27,132 nucleotides of DNA from Phoronis australis. Its lineage: Eukaryota > Phoronida > Phoronidae. The position numbers and the translations under genes were made by a program. The stretch is from positions 1,284,329 to 1,311,460 of the forward strand of contig NMRA01000046.1 in NCBI GenBank assembly GCA_002633005.1. The letters are read 5' to 3'. Every line of letters begins with the position of its first letter. Positions within the stretch are counted from its first letter, which is position 1. This document shows positions 9,861 through 19,485 of this stretch, in pieces. Under the pieces are notes generated by a model. That model searched no databases, was not told the origin of the DNA, and saw only the letters and a list, made by a program, of their open reading frames with translations.

Positions 9861-10375
9861 CGCTGCTGACGATCACCTAAACAATGAAATAAAACAGCTT
9901 TTGTTTCCAAAACTGTACCCTCACAGACAAGAGTTTACTGAACAGGGCAATGTCACATTGGGAATTATACTTAACGCACTCGATTCATATTGTCGACTCA
10001 GCAATAGTACGTGTCCGTTGACGGCATACAGCGACACGAACAAAAACGGAAAATGTCAAAAATACCTTTGTGTTCGATTTCGAGCGCAAGGGTAATACTT
10101 AGACTTGTCCTGACCCAAGGCAACGAGAAGGCGCCAACAATGTTTCCTAACACGTGACGTGTTGCAAGCAATAGCCAATCAGTGGTTAACAGTGAAAGGG
10201 TCTGCTATGCACCTGCCCGAACGAACACTTCTTTCTCACGGCTTTCAAAATGCAAATGATCAAAATTGACAGTTCTTTGGACCAAACAATTGATTTCACG
10301 AGGGTGATTTCAATATAAGCGTATCATATTAAATGACATGGGTTGAACACGGATTATAAAATATATCTGCTGCAG
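9861..10375. other. Intron sequence upstream of second exon
   Basis: No element recognised. A cysteine-rich 64-codon frame at 9901-10095 does not fit the module spacing. The 3' end contains the acceptor CTGCTGCAG at 10367-10375. Confidence 0.5.
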
Positions 10376-10495
10376 ATAAACACGACATACCTTGCGAAGT
10401 AGGCGGCACGTTGTGTACAGATGAATTCGCAGTTTGCTCTGGAATGCTGTGCAGGTGCACCGGCGAACGAATAATGTACGAGGACATGTGCAAGG
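10376..10495 (+). CDS. Internal exon: EB/EGF-like six-cysteine module
   Basis: The acceptor AG is at 10374-10375 and a GTACGT donor starts at 10496. The exon is 120 bp, phase 1-1. It encodes a 39-residue module with C-x6-C-x6-C-x4-C-x1-C-x10-C, including CEVGGTLC and LCRC. The Gly-Gly before the second cysteine is shared with the modules at 2688 and 20259. The last cysteine is followed by one residue and the first base of the next codon, exactly as in the other module exons. The intron before it is 7.6 kb and holds the I-superfamily LINE. The role is structural: an extracellular disulfide-rich repeat, with unknown partner. Confidence 0.82.
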
Positions 10496-11433
10496 GTACG
10501 TATTTATAGATATTCACGCTGGCCAGTTGTTCCGACGAAAAAATGTATCACAAGTCTGCCACTGGTGGAACTGTGATGCCCAATTGACATATTAGAGGAC
10601 ATCAATTTCTCGTAGATTCTAACAACCTCACGCTACCAGCGTTTTTTATAGTTTATTTATATCTTTGAGGGGAGTTGTGGGCCTTTCCTGTCTGGTCTCC
10701 GTCCGTGTAAGCTTACATGTAGTTTCCAAAGACTGTATTAGTACCATAACAAAATAAAAGTAATTCCTAGTTACAAAAAGGTGGTACACAGCATACGACA
10801 TGAGTACAAGCGAAAAAATGATTATGCTTGGAAAGATGACAAATGGGGGCAGCACAAAGAAACGAGAAAGTACTGACCTAAATAGAGGCCATGGATGATT
10901 GGCAAGCTTTAAGACACGTTTCTTTCATTTGTTTCTTTACTCGTTTGGTATTTTGCGATGTACCGTTTGAGAACACTTGCGCTGTCAAATTGGGCCCTTG
11001 TTGTAGAGTTACTGAGAAAGGCAAGTTGGAATGTTAACGAATCTGCACAAATTTGATTTACACAAAACCGCCGCCTTTATTTTGAGGTTTTCCAACCCGA
11101 TTCATTGGGCACGTCCTTAGACTCTTCCGTTTCAATCAAAGACTCCATCAACATGTGGTGCAGTATCGGCTAAACCATAGAAGCAAACAGTGTAGAAAAT
11201 GTCGTTGATTGCATTCCACGACAGACTTAATGTTTGGCAAGTAATGCTTGCTGTATGATTGTAAGCAATAATATTGATCAAAGTGTTCAATGTGATTGAT
11301 AATTCAAGCAATCGACCAAGATATTCATTTTATACCAAGTAATCAGCCTGTTATGGCCATTACAGCCGTTCATCCACGCGTGATGATTAACATTTTGGCA
11401 GGAAATCGAGGTCGGATTCGAACTTGCTTCATT
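10496..11433. other. Intron sequence, nothing recognised
   Basis: AT-rich, with only short open frames on both strands. No exon-like cysteine module, transposon motif or RNA gene was found. Confidence 0.5.
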
Positions 11434-11655
11434 CAAGTTAGGCAGTTCATGATGGTTACACCAGAAACAAAAGAATTTAATTGATGAGTAATCATCATTT
11501 CGCATACCTGACTTGATTAACATATTTTTTAATTCCAAAAACCAAGTATGTTATCAAAATACGAAAAATAAAAGCGTGTGATAGTAAAATACCCAGTGAG
11601 GTTATACATTTGACAACTTAAGCCATTAGGGTAATACTTTCAATGATTCTTATAA
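11434..11655 (-). repeat. Dispersed repeat, copy A (uninterrupted)
   Basis: This aligns with 17586-17663 plus 18165-18320. Shared blocks include CCAGAAACAA, ATCATTTCGCATACCTGA, AAAAACCAAG, the AGCGTGT/CAGCGTGT block and CCATTAGGG/CTATTAGGG. Strand is assigned from the tRNA-like segment next to it and is tentative. On the minus strand a B-box-like GTTCGAATCC lies just beyond its end, at about 11410-11423. It is probably a short interspersed or non-autonomous element. The family is not identified. Confidence 0.65.
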
Positions 11656-11794
11656 ATCAAAAATAATTGAATATGGACCGTCACACTTGCATTCAGGCAT
11701 TCATGCAAAATTGTACAATTTTTATACCACATTATCAGTCTTACATTGCCAATACAACACTATTCAATGCGTGTTAAATAGTATTTTAGAGAGA

Positions 11795-11865
11795 ACCCGT
11801 ATCCGGTTTCGAGCCCACTTCGCTAGAATTGCGAGCCGTAGACTTTACCGCTGCGCCATTCAGCC
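11795..11865 (-). repeat. tRNA-like segment (candidate SINE head)
   Basis: On the minus strand TGGCGCAGCGG (11848-11858) matches the Pol III A box. GGCTCGAAACC (11805-11815) resembles the B box, at the spacing found in tRNA genes (32 bases between). The anticodon stem does not pair convincingly and no CCA-ready acceptor stem is seen, so this is more likely a tRNA-derived SINE promoter than a tRNA gene. Copy A of the dispersed repeat lies 140 bp downstream in the same orientation. Confidence 0.55.
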
Positions 11866-12627
11866 GCTGGCATCCTCTTACGTGAAGATAGAATACTTAA
11901 ATAAAGACTCGCAATAATCGCAAGTTCAACAAATCGCATTGTACCGGCAAGAATATATGCTGTGAAAAATTAAGACGCCAAATTTCAATAACATCGACAT
12001 CTTCATTCAGTGAAATTTATCTGCGATTTTCTCTCACCGTAAATCATCGATCTCCAATTTAAATGCGGATAACATGTCATCGGGATCAATTGACTTGGAC
12101 ATTATACTCAGTGTACAGTGCTAACCTACTGTAGTAGACGATATTTTCATTATGGAAGCTTAGCATTGATAAGATGTATAGCAAACTAGACTAGTTGATT
12201 GAATCTTCTCTTATAGATTCAATTATTTCGATTTCGTTAAATTTCATTTGGTTTTCCCGATGACTCATAACCACATATAAGAAACATAAAGGTTGGAATT
12301 TAAAACTTAGACGAGTCGAGGATCCCAACTTCAAGTGTCCCAAATCCAAATAAAATCTGTGTGCATCTACCTCAGACTGGAATTGCAAAAACCTCCGAAG
12401 CCTTATCTTTCTTTGATTCTATTAATATATCCCTGTGAGTGTTGAATTTGCGACGGAAGTTTCAAAACAATCTAAAAACTCTGAATTCAAGGACCTAAAC
12501 CCCGGATGTTCGAAGGTCGTCTGCCACAAACGTCATACGTCACAAACTAAGGTCCCTGGATTTGTGATTTTGGCGTTTTTTATGGGCTCACATATTTATA
12601 TGTGGTCATATATTGCCGTCATCTCTG
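11866..12627. other. Intron sequence, nothing recognised
   Basis: Contains a short fold-back (ATTGAATC...GATTCAAT, about 12198-12223). No coding or element signal was found. Confidence 0.45.
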
Positions 12628-12902
12628 TCTAGGCGTCTGGGCGTCCGGCGTCCGCATCTCCTAAACCCCTTGCAGGATCGTATTTAAATCTGGCAGATGT
12701 GTTCCTATGGGGTCTACGACAAAGGCTGACTAGTTTCAGACCGACCCGAATACCGCTGTGCTCCCTAGTGGCAATTTTATTTTTTTACGTTTGCCCCTGT
12801 ATCTTCAAAGGTCTTCATCCGATTTTCATGAAATTTGGTACATAGGAATCTATCAATAAGTTGACGCTATCCTCCCGTTTTCGGATTGCTTCGATGGATT
12901 TT

Positions 12903-12916
12903 GCGCCATCTAGTGG
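12903..12916 (-). promoter_or_regulatory. CTCF-consensus-like site in repeat unit
   Basis: The minus strand reads CCACTAGATGGCGC, a full match to the vertebrate/bilaterian CTCF core CCASYAGRKGGCRS. It is the motif carried by its repeat unit. Binding is inferred only. Confidence 0.4.
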
Positions 12917-13211
12917 CCATTTTTACTATTTTCGAGTCGTCTTTTTGGCGTCCGCCCCTCTAAAAACCAAACCATTCTAAGGGTGATTGTAAAAATTGAC
13001 ATGTATGGTCTTACTATGAAGAAGACAGTTGACGATGATTTTTCCGATGACTACGACTACCGTGGCGCCACCTTGTGCCAGTTTTGTTTGTTTTTGCTCC
13101 CATGGCTGTTTCTCCTAGACGCTCTACAGGATCGTTATTAAATTTAGCAAATGTATTTGTATAAAGTTGACAACAGACGACGACGACTTTCGGACAGATC
13201 GGTCTACCGGT

Positions 13212-13225
13212 GTGCCACCTAGTGG
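13212..13225 (-). promoter_or_regulatory. CTCF-consensus-like site in repeat unit
   Basis: The minus strand reads CCACTAGGTGGCAC, a full match to the CTCF core consensus. It lies 309 bp from the site at 12903, two repeat units on. Confidence 0.4.
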
Positions 13226-13356
13226 GAATTTTAGTTTTTTACATTTATCGCTGAATCTTCAAAGGTACTTAACGGATTTCCACAAAATTTGGCACATAGA
13301 CATCCATTAGTGAGGTGACGCTAGCCATTCATCTTCGGATTGATTCAAGGTTTTTT

Positions 13357-13370
13357 GCGCCACCTAGTGG
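13357..13370 (-). promoter_or_regulatory. CTCF-consensus-like site in repeat unit
   Basis: The minus strand reads CCACTAGGTGGCGC, a full consensus match. The site is also palindromic over GCCACCTAGTGGC, so some other palindrome-binding factor or plain repeat structure could explain it. Confidence 0.4.
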
Positions 13371-14370
13371 CCATTTTTGTTGTTTTCGAGTCTATTTTGT
13401 GGCCTTCGTCCCTCTGTCAGCCAAACCACTCTAAGGATGATTGTGAAAGTTGGCATGTATGTACTTTCTATGAAGGGGACGGTTGCCGATGATTTCTGAT
13501 GACTGTGGCACCACCTAGTGGCGGTTTTGTTTTTTTGCTCCCCTACCTGTATCTAAGCCCTCTGCAGGATATTTATAAATTTAGCACGTGAATTTATATG
13601 AAGTTAATAAGAGAAGATGACGACTTTTAGACGGATACGATGAACACTGTGCTCCCTAGTGGCAATTTCATTTATTTTGATTTCCTCTGTTTCTATGAAG
13701 TTCCTCGGCGAATTTTAATTAAAGGTGGTAAATGGCTTTCTTTTAAGGAAACGATGATATTTTTTGGTTTTCAGACGGATTCGACATATTTTTCAACATC
13801 AAGTGGCCATTTTAATGATACAAATAAGTAACCCTAAAAGCACACCATTTGCAATGCATTCGTGGGTGCATTGTTGACATTTTTGTCGTCAAATCACCAC
13901 TCGAAGGCAATTTGAAGAAATTAAATGAAAGAAGTTATTCAAAGATGTGTTCGATGCTAGTTTCGCGGAGTTCCATGCACATTTGAATAGAAAATTCTGA
14001 GCAAACAGATTTTGAGTATGTTTTCTTAGTAGTGGGCAATCGCTCAAGCTTCACCGGTTTAAATTGACCGTTATGTGCAATAATCAACGTATGAGTTATG
14101 TTGATTCAAGAGGATTTAAACATTTTCGAAACTCGATTTTACATTTATTGGTGCATCACGACTAGAGATAGAATGACCTTATTTTTCATAATGTTGTAAA
14201 ACTTTTTAAAGAGTTCCCACCATTACCCCGTGCTTCAAAACAAGAATTTTATTAATACATCTCTCGGGGTTGTACGTAATGGCTGGTAGACCCTCTCCGC
14301 CGTTGTTGTTTTTACCAGTGCGATACTGAGGAAAGTCCGCGGAGAACCGCCTTTTTCAGACACGAAAACG

Positions 14371-14589
14371 TGCGTTTGTGGAGGCTGTAGTAACAGCAAC
14401 GTGACTGATAACGTCTCTGTGTTCAAATTTCCTAAATACATGTAAGTTGCACAGAAGTGGTTTGTGCACCGCACGAGAATTTGGAGTGTCAGTGTGGAAC
14501 ATGCGATTCAGTCGGGAGCCACACTTTGTTCGACACATTTCAAAGTATCGTGTTTCGTCCAAACACAAAAACGACGTTACGACGAATGA
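14371..14589 (+). pseudogene. THAP-type zinc-finger relic with one nonsense codon
   Basis: The frame encodes CVCGGCSNS, then VSVFKFPKYM, then QKWFVHRTRIW, then LCSTHFKVSCF. This is the THAP C2CH layout: C-x4-C at 14371 and 14386, about 46 residues, then C-x2-H at 14527 and 14536, with the conserved Phe-Pro-Lys and Trp. THAP domains bind DNA and occur in P-element-like transposases and in host regulators. A TAA at 14443-14445 splits the domain while the frame continues unchanged behind it. The frame stops at 14587-14589. No transposase domain follows. The TAA lies in ATGTAAGTT, which also looks like a splice donor, but homology continues without a gap, so simple decay is more likely. Confidence 0.65.
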
Positions 14590-16382
14590 CTCGTCACATT
14601 GTTAGTGTATTTACAAATTTTATAAATAACGAACAAACTGCTTCGATTCTAGGGGGAGTGACCGCAATAGTGAATACAAGTGAGCCAAGTTTACTGTGGC
14701 CTTTGTCAGTGATTGTTAAGTGTCTATTTTGTGAATATTGACCGACCCTTGGTGCAGTTGGTTGTGGCTCACTTATTTCTGCAGCGTTTATCGTGCAAGT
14801 GGGTGGAGTTCATGCGGCCTCAAAGCCGACGAAAGTTCGCTCAGTGGGAAATCACATTCATTGTCTGATTTCTCATGTGCTTCAGTGTGATGCCCGCATC
14901 CACTCTTCTCTCTGCCTGCATAATGATTGTCCATCTCTCGCTCAAAATCGTCCACGTTTTCTGATCTGCTGTGTTCCAACATTGTTATTGATTGTGAAGA
15001 GACCAAATGTCTTCCACCCATTTCATCAGTTTGGCGGGAAACTTGGAAATAACTAAATTTTCTTCAAGATTAAAAAAATCGTGACTATTCAGCATAATTG
15101 GTCCTTTTGTTGTTACATTTTATAGTGTTCTTTTCATAGTAGCTAACTGAAGCCTAAAAAACTTAGACGATGCCTGGTGGGAACTCTTTAAGATATCTAT
15201 ACATCAAGTTTTGATTGAGTTTGGCGGCGGCAACACATGTGTTAGTGCGGAATTCTATTAAGGCGGAAAACGTTTCTGCTATCACGCAGGGCTCAAAACG
15301 TTTGTGTACAGGAATGAGAATGAAAACCTGCGTATTGGACAGTCGTTCATTAGAGTGACACAATACCTGACAAAATATGATATGTGTTTTTTCAAGTTCG
15401 CATAGGAATGTTGTATCCCACAGCAATGACATTTTCCCTAGACAACTGAAAGCGTTGAAAATTTGCTTAAAGCATTTTTTGACTTTGCATGATTTAACAA
15501 GACTTCGTCCTTTTCGTAAATAATTAATGACTGTAAGAGCAAAAGATACTTGGCGACCTATTAGTGTGCTACTTGACTTCTTCCTCCGTGGTTGAAGTAA
15601 CATATGCATATATAAACTGTAGTAGCAGAGTTTCTAGGTACATGTATAATACGTCGACCATCATACCAGTAGAAAGCATTACACTGCGTCACAGTAAAAA
15701 CGTCGTTAGCACTCCGTGCGGAGTTGCTCCCACTTTCGGCATCACATGTCCGCTGGTTTTTGCAACTTCAGATTTTTGCGTATTTTGTGTGTTTTAAATC
15801 AGTCTGTTAATTTACTTTATACTAGCATATACAAATCTTTCAATGTAACAATTTCTACAGACTTCTATCAGGTGTTTAGGTGCATAAGTTTTAACCTAGT
15901 TTAATGAGATAAACATGTATCCCGCTTAATCCAGAGAGGCTACTTGAACGAAATTGTGTCTATGTTGTTGTTGCGGTTGCATCAATGAAATTTGAAGACC
16001 GGAGTCTGGGTTATTTCTCTTTGTTGGGACTCCTGTTTTCAATGATAAGGTTAGTGTAAGAGACGCACAATGCCTTCAAACAACGAAATATGATTGCATC
16101 ACGGAAGTGCTGTTTTGTGATGCCGATTACACCATACGTTAACACGAGAGGGAAGAGCGATTGATTTGCAGTAGAAACATTTTTGCAACTACCGCCGAAA
16201 GCTCAGTTGCCAAAAGGAGCGATGTGCGATTCTTGGGGATCCCAAAGCCGCTGTTATTTGATATCTCTGGAGTGGTACTCCTCTGTCGCTTTGCATGCAT
16301 AGCGGTAGTGACAGTAGACTTCGACCTGTGCTTTGCCACAGTAATACATAATGTATTTGAATCTTACATATAACCTGTGCAG
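14590..16382. other. Intron sequence around the unidentified frame
   Basis: Apart from the 148-codon minus-strand frame, only short overlapping open frames are present (for example 14788-15021 and 16139-16425 on the minus strand), with no family motif. The acceptor for the third exon closes the interval at 16381-16382. Confidence 0.4.
15163..15609 (-). other. Unidentified 148-codon open frame
   Basis: ATG to TAA-type stop without interruption, rich in Lys, Leu and Cys. I recognise no domain in it. Segments such as KTHIIFCQVLCHSNERLSN and FEPCVIAETFSALIEFRTNT read like protein rather than random sequence, so it may be a mobile-element relic. No splice sites or repeat copies were found in the window to support it. 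It lies in the 5.9-kb intron and is antisense to the host gene. Chance is not excluded. Confidence 0.25.
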
Positions 16383-16523
16383 ATAAATCAGACGCTCCGT
16401 GCAACCCAAGTGTCAAGGGAAGCAAATGCGAACACTCAGATCAGATATGCGACAGTGCAAAGGAATTTAGGTGTGTTTGTCGGGACAGCGAGAATCTGGT
16501 CATGCAATCTGGAGTGTGCAAAG
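16383..16523 (+). CDS. Internal exon: EB/EGF-like six-cysteine module (longest)
   Basis: The acceptor AG is at 16381-16382 (TAACCTGTGCAG) and a GTAAGA donor starts at 16524. The exon is 141 bp, phase 1-1. The module spacing is C-x8-C-x6-C-x7-C-x1-C-x12-C, with RCVCRDSENL near the end. It is longer than its siblings between cysteines 1-2, 3-4 and 5-6 and lacks the Gly-Gly before cysteine 2, so it is the most diverged of the five. It keeps the start style (Lys-Ser-Asp after two split-codon bases) of the exon at 10376 and the Cys-Lys end of the exon at 2688. It is an extracellular module of unknown binding role. Confidence 0.8.
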
Positions 16524-17585
16524 GTAAGACTTAACGTCTCCCTTATTTGGCACCTGCGGTTCTTAACCTTTCAATGTTGTTGCCGTAACTCGAGTCCAGT
16601 CCGGTGTCCCGTTTTTATGAAGCATGCAAGAGTCGGCAAGGCGGAAATCTGTATTGCACATAGACAACCCTCTACACACCGGAGTTGGCGAGACTGACGA
16701 ACTCTGCTTAGAAAACTTTGATTTCGAGATAAAAGGTGTTAAAGTGGATTACAACGTGAAATTGCATTAATCAAAGTGGCTCTTTGCCTCTTAAGCAGAA
16801 GTCAAGCTGTTCATCAGGTAATTTTAAGGTTTGTATGTAAATATGAATTTCTGTTGATGTCAAACATTTTCCCTTTATTTTCAAATTCCAAAAGACGATG
16901 TGTCAACTGCTCGTCACTTCGACGATTTTTCTCCCGCATAGCAAAGGCAAAGCACAAATGATTATTCGATATGACGAGACACAGAAGAAGAACATTTCCC
17001 CTGTATGGAAAATGTGTGAATTTTGATATAAACAAAACAGTGGCAACACGCTCATTCGAGACAACCAATATTCTTCACTTTCCCTACGATGTTATAATGT
17101 CTTATAATATCTATGTGTATGCGCGCGCGCGCGTGTGTGTACGTTTTTTGTGTAAAGTATATGTTAACGTCACACAGAAATGGATGATTTCGTGCCGAGT
17201 GAACACGATTTCAAGCACCAGACTTATTAGAGCACATGTGCGCATGCATTTTATTCTGGGCGAAAAATTTGAAATGAATTGTATTGTAAGGAGTTTTTAC
17301 TTCGTCTGCGTTCCAAAAATAAAGAATTTGACGATTTTTCAAAAAATGTTTGTAATATTCAAAGTGAATAATTCTTCGGGAAGCATCCCCAAGAACATGG
17401 AACTCTATCCCTGGAGTCCCAACTCTGATCTCGCAACTGTTGAAGTTGCGCCGCACATGCGTGACATTAGTTTGCATATGTTCTGGTGTGTGTTATATTT
17501 GCTATGGAATTTACTTTCATTTAAAGTTTTTGCAACTCCGCCGTTTTTCTACCGAATTGCGTAAGAGCCATGTCATTACAAAGCC
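16524..17585. other. Intron sequence with long but unsupported open frame
   Basis: A 197-codon + frame (16971-17564) runs straight through the GC/GT microsatellite at 17121-17140 and shows no motif or splice context. I treat it as chance. Nothing else was seen. Confidence 0.4.
17121..17140. repeat. (GC)n(GT)n microsatellite
   Basis: Alternating purine-pyrimidine tract GCGCGCGCGCGC followed by GTGTGTGT. Confidence 0.9.
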
Positions 17586-18320
17586 CTTTGTCAGTTCTTG
17601 ATAATTTTACCAGAAACAAGAGATGCAGTATTTAATTCATAAATGATCATTTCGCATACCTGATGTCACGGCGTTACTTTAACCAGACAACTCAATAGAG
17701 ACAAATTTAAAAGAAACAATATTTAATTGAAGCTTTCAACATTAACAAACGTTTACACACAAACACTAATATAGTATAACAACTAGGTCGATCACTCTCC
17801 ATGTGGTACCCAAACTAATAGTACTGAGTCAGAGTACAGCTTATAGTTTAACAGAGTTCGTGTTCGGTCCACGTGTGGTCAGTTCCTTGCTTTCAGCATC
17901 CGACTTCGACGACCATCATCTTGCGGTGCACAGTTTGTCCGCTGAATGTTACAAGTATTCACTATCGGCACTATATTTTCACTGCGTCCAAATAGCTTCT
18001 ACCCATGTCTAAACCGCGTTGCGGCTGGCTCTCGATTGCCACACCCAGGTCGAACATTTAAAGTCACCAACACAATAGTTCATTTACATATAAATGTCTC
18101 GGCAACAATCGCTGAACACGCCGTCGACGTGACAGACTATGTTCATAATTGTCTATATTTTACACCTGACTGGTTTAGAAAAGTTAGTTCTAAAAACCAA
18201 GAGTGTTACCAAAATGCGAAAAAGAACAGCGTGTTATAGTAATATATAGGAATGAAACCGAGACCGAGAGGTTACATAAATGATTAGTTAAGCTATTAGG
18301 GAACTAATTTCGATGCTTCA
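17586..18320 (-). repeat. Dispersed repeat, copy B (split by solo LTR)
   Basis: This is the same repeat as 11434-11655, interrupted after ATTTCGCATACCTGA by the 501-bp LTR and resuming with CTGGTTTAG. Copy A shows the undisturbed site, ACCTGACTTG. Copy B lacks the tRNA-like segment that lies beside copy A. Confidence 0.65.
17664..18164. mobile_element. Solo LTR (Gypsy-type) with 5-bp target duplication
   Basis: The insert begins TGTCACGGCG and ends ATTTTACA, so it has TGT...ACA ends. It is flanked by CCTGA at 17659-17663 and 18165-18169. The matching dispersed repeat at 11.5 kb has a single CCTGA and no insert, which confirms the boundaries. Its length is 501 bp. TGT...ACA ends and a 5-bp duplication are standard for Ty3/Gypsy LTRs left by recombination between two LTRs. 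No internal coding region is present. It is not obviously similar to the LTR at 25531-25891. Orientation is undetermined, since no clear polyadenylation signal decides it. Confidence 0.78.
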
Positions 18321-19341
18321 AAGGTTTTCTACTCTATAAAGACAAGGGTGTTGGAAAACTGAACCACAGCTGATTTAGTCAGCCATCCATAAAAATATAC
18401 ATCTTTATACATTAATCAAATGGAAATCTGATGCCGTTTAATACACTTACATTATTCAGTAAACATTCAGAATGCTTTGACACGAAAAATGCAATAAACA
18501 ATTCAAATATCAATCGGAAATCCCAGATAAAGGTTTTCTGATAGAAAAAATATGGGTAAACATCAGTCGGTACTTTTGAAATGCATTGTGGGTAGCTCAT
18601 CACATTGGTCGGATTGTGAGACTTTTGATAAAAGTTTAGAAATAAAGTGTTTTCTTCAGAAAGTAAAATTTAGTGGTTCTGATACATTTAGTGTATATTA
18701 TCATGTACAAGAGACGTTGGAACCCATGTTACGACTGTAATGTTACACTAATAGAGACAACGTTATTTTGAATACATGTTGCATAGTCGTCACGGTACAC
18801 TTTCAACGACAAAAGAGCGGAAAAATGAATTGAAAAGCGAGACTTCAGGATAAAAATTGGAACGTCTGAATAAGACGTAACGGTGAAATATTCGCTGCAA
18901 AACACATATGTAACACGCGAAAATGCCCGAAAGTGTTTTTTGTTGTTCTTTATAGCTGAATGGGATATTACGGGTGGCTCAAAAACCCATGAACTGCTCT
19001 GTTTTTAGTCGAGCGGGAATATATGGCTACGTCACATGGGAAACACAATAGTATATGATAATATACCAGTTTGGCTGTGCGTCAAAAAGTCGGGCATTCT
19101 GATGACGTGACTGGGTGGCAGAATCAAATAAAAAAGTGGGACAGTGTACTGTGAACTATCAGCAACGCGACGTACTGGATTGGGTATAAGGTAAAGTTTT
19201 TGTTTTTTTAAATTTTATTTCACGGATATGGGTAAATACTACAGATAACAATAGGCCTACTAATCAGAATTTGTCATCTTAGCAACATGTTAACATTGCA
19301 CAAATGAATTATTTTAGAAACTATTAAAAACAGTAATATTA

Positions 19342-19379
19342 ACACACACACGCACGCACGCAAGCACACAAACACACAC
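19342..19379. repeat. (CA)n-rich microsatellite
   Basis: ACACACACAC followed by CGCA/CACA variants. An imperfect dinucleotide repeat. Confidence 0.85.
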
Positions 19380-19414
19380 TAAGCTAAGCACTTATGAGTA
19401 ATATTTCGAAAGTT

Positions 19415-19485
19415 ACGTAAGAACACCTTTTTGAAGTCCTTTCAAACTTCAAAACGGTGTCCTTATGTTTAAGTTGTTCTTACGT
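19415..19485. repeat. Fold-back with two competing stems
   Basis: ACGTAAGAAC (19415-19424) pairs perfectly with GTTCTTACGT (19476-19485). The same left arm, extended to 19437, also pairs with 19446-19466 with a few mismatches. The two stems cannot form together. It is likely the remains of an inverted-repeat element. Confidence 0.45.

Larger units (their letters stand above)
12628..13830. repeat. Tandem array of ~148-bp units with a three-unit higher order
   Basis: A CTAGTGG-type palindrome occurs at 12760, 12903, 13065, 13212, 13357, 13508, 13651 and (degenerate) 13797. Steps are 143, 162, 147, 145, 151, 143 and 146 bp. Longer blocks, such as the one with ACAGGATCGT/GCAGGATCGT (about 12672, 13126, 13565) and the CTTCAAAGG...ATTTGG block (about 12805, 13259), recur every ~440-455 bp. 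The array is therefore a higher-order repeat of three unit types. Units also share TTTTTG-rich tracts and AAATTTGGCACATAG-like segments. The first unit start and last unit end are fuzzy. No ORF runs through it. Confidence 0.85.

Noticed and set aside
9901-10095. Cysteine-rich frame with C-x6-C-x13-C-x4-C just upstream of the 10376 exon
   Set aside because: The spacing does not fit the six-cysteine module without two substitutions and an insertion, and no acceptor is evident. It may be a very decayed module but cannot be supported.
11795-11865. Functional tRNA gene
   Set aside because: A and B boxes are present, but the anticodon and acceptor stems do not pair well. A SINE head is more likely.
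12628-13830. CRISPR array
   Set aside because: Units are ~148 bp, diverged and without unique spacers, and the genome is eukaryotic.
15715-15800. Cysteine-containing frame (C-x9-C-x9-C-x2-C) that looked like another module exon
   Set aside because: Spacing and borders do not match the exon series, and no donor follows.
16971-17564. 197-codon + strand open frame, the longest outside elements in the central introns
   Set aside because: It passes through a GC/GT microsatellite, has no motif or splice context, and has a skewed composition. Treated as chance.
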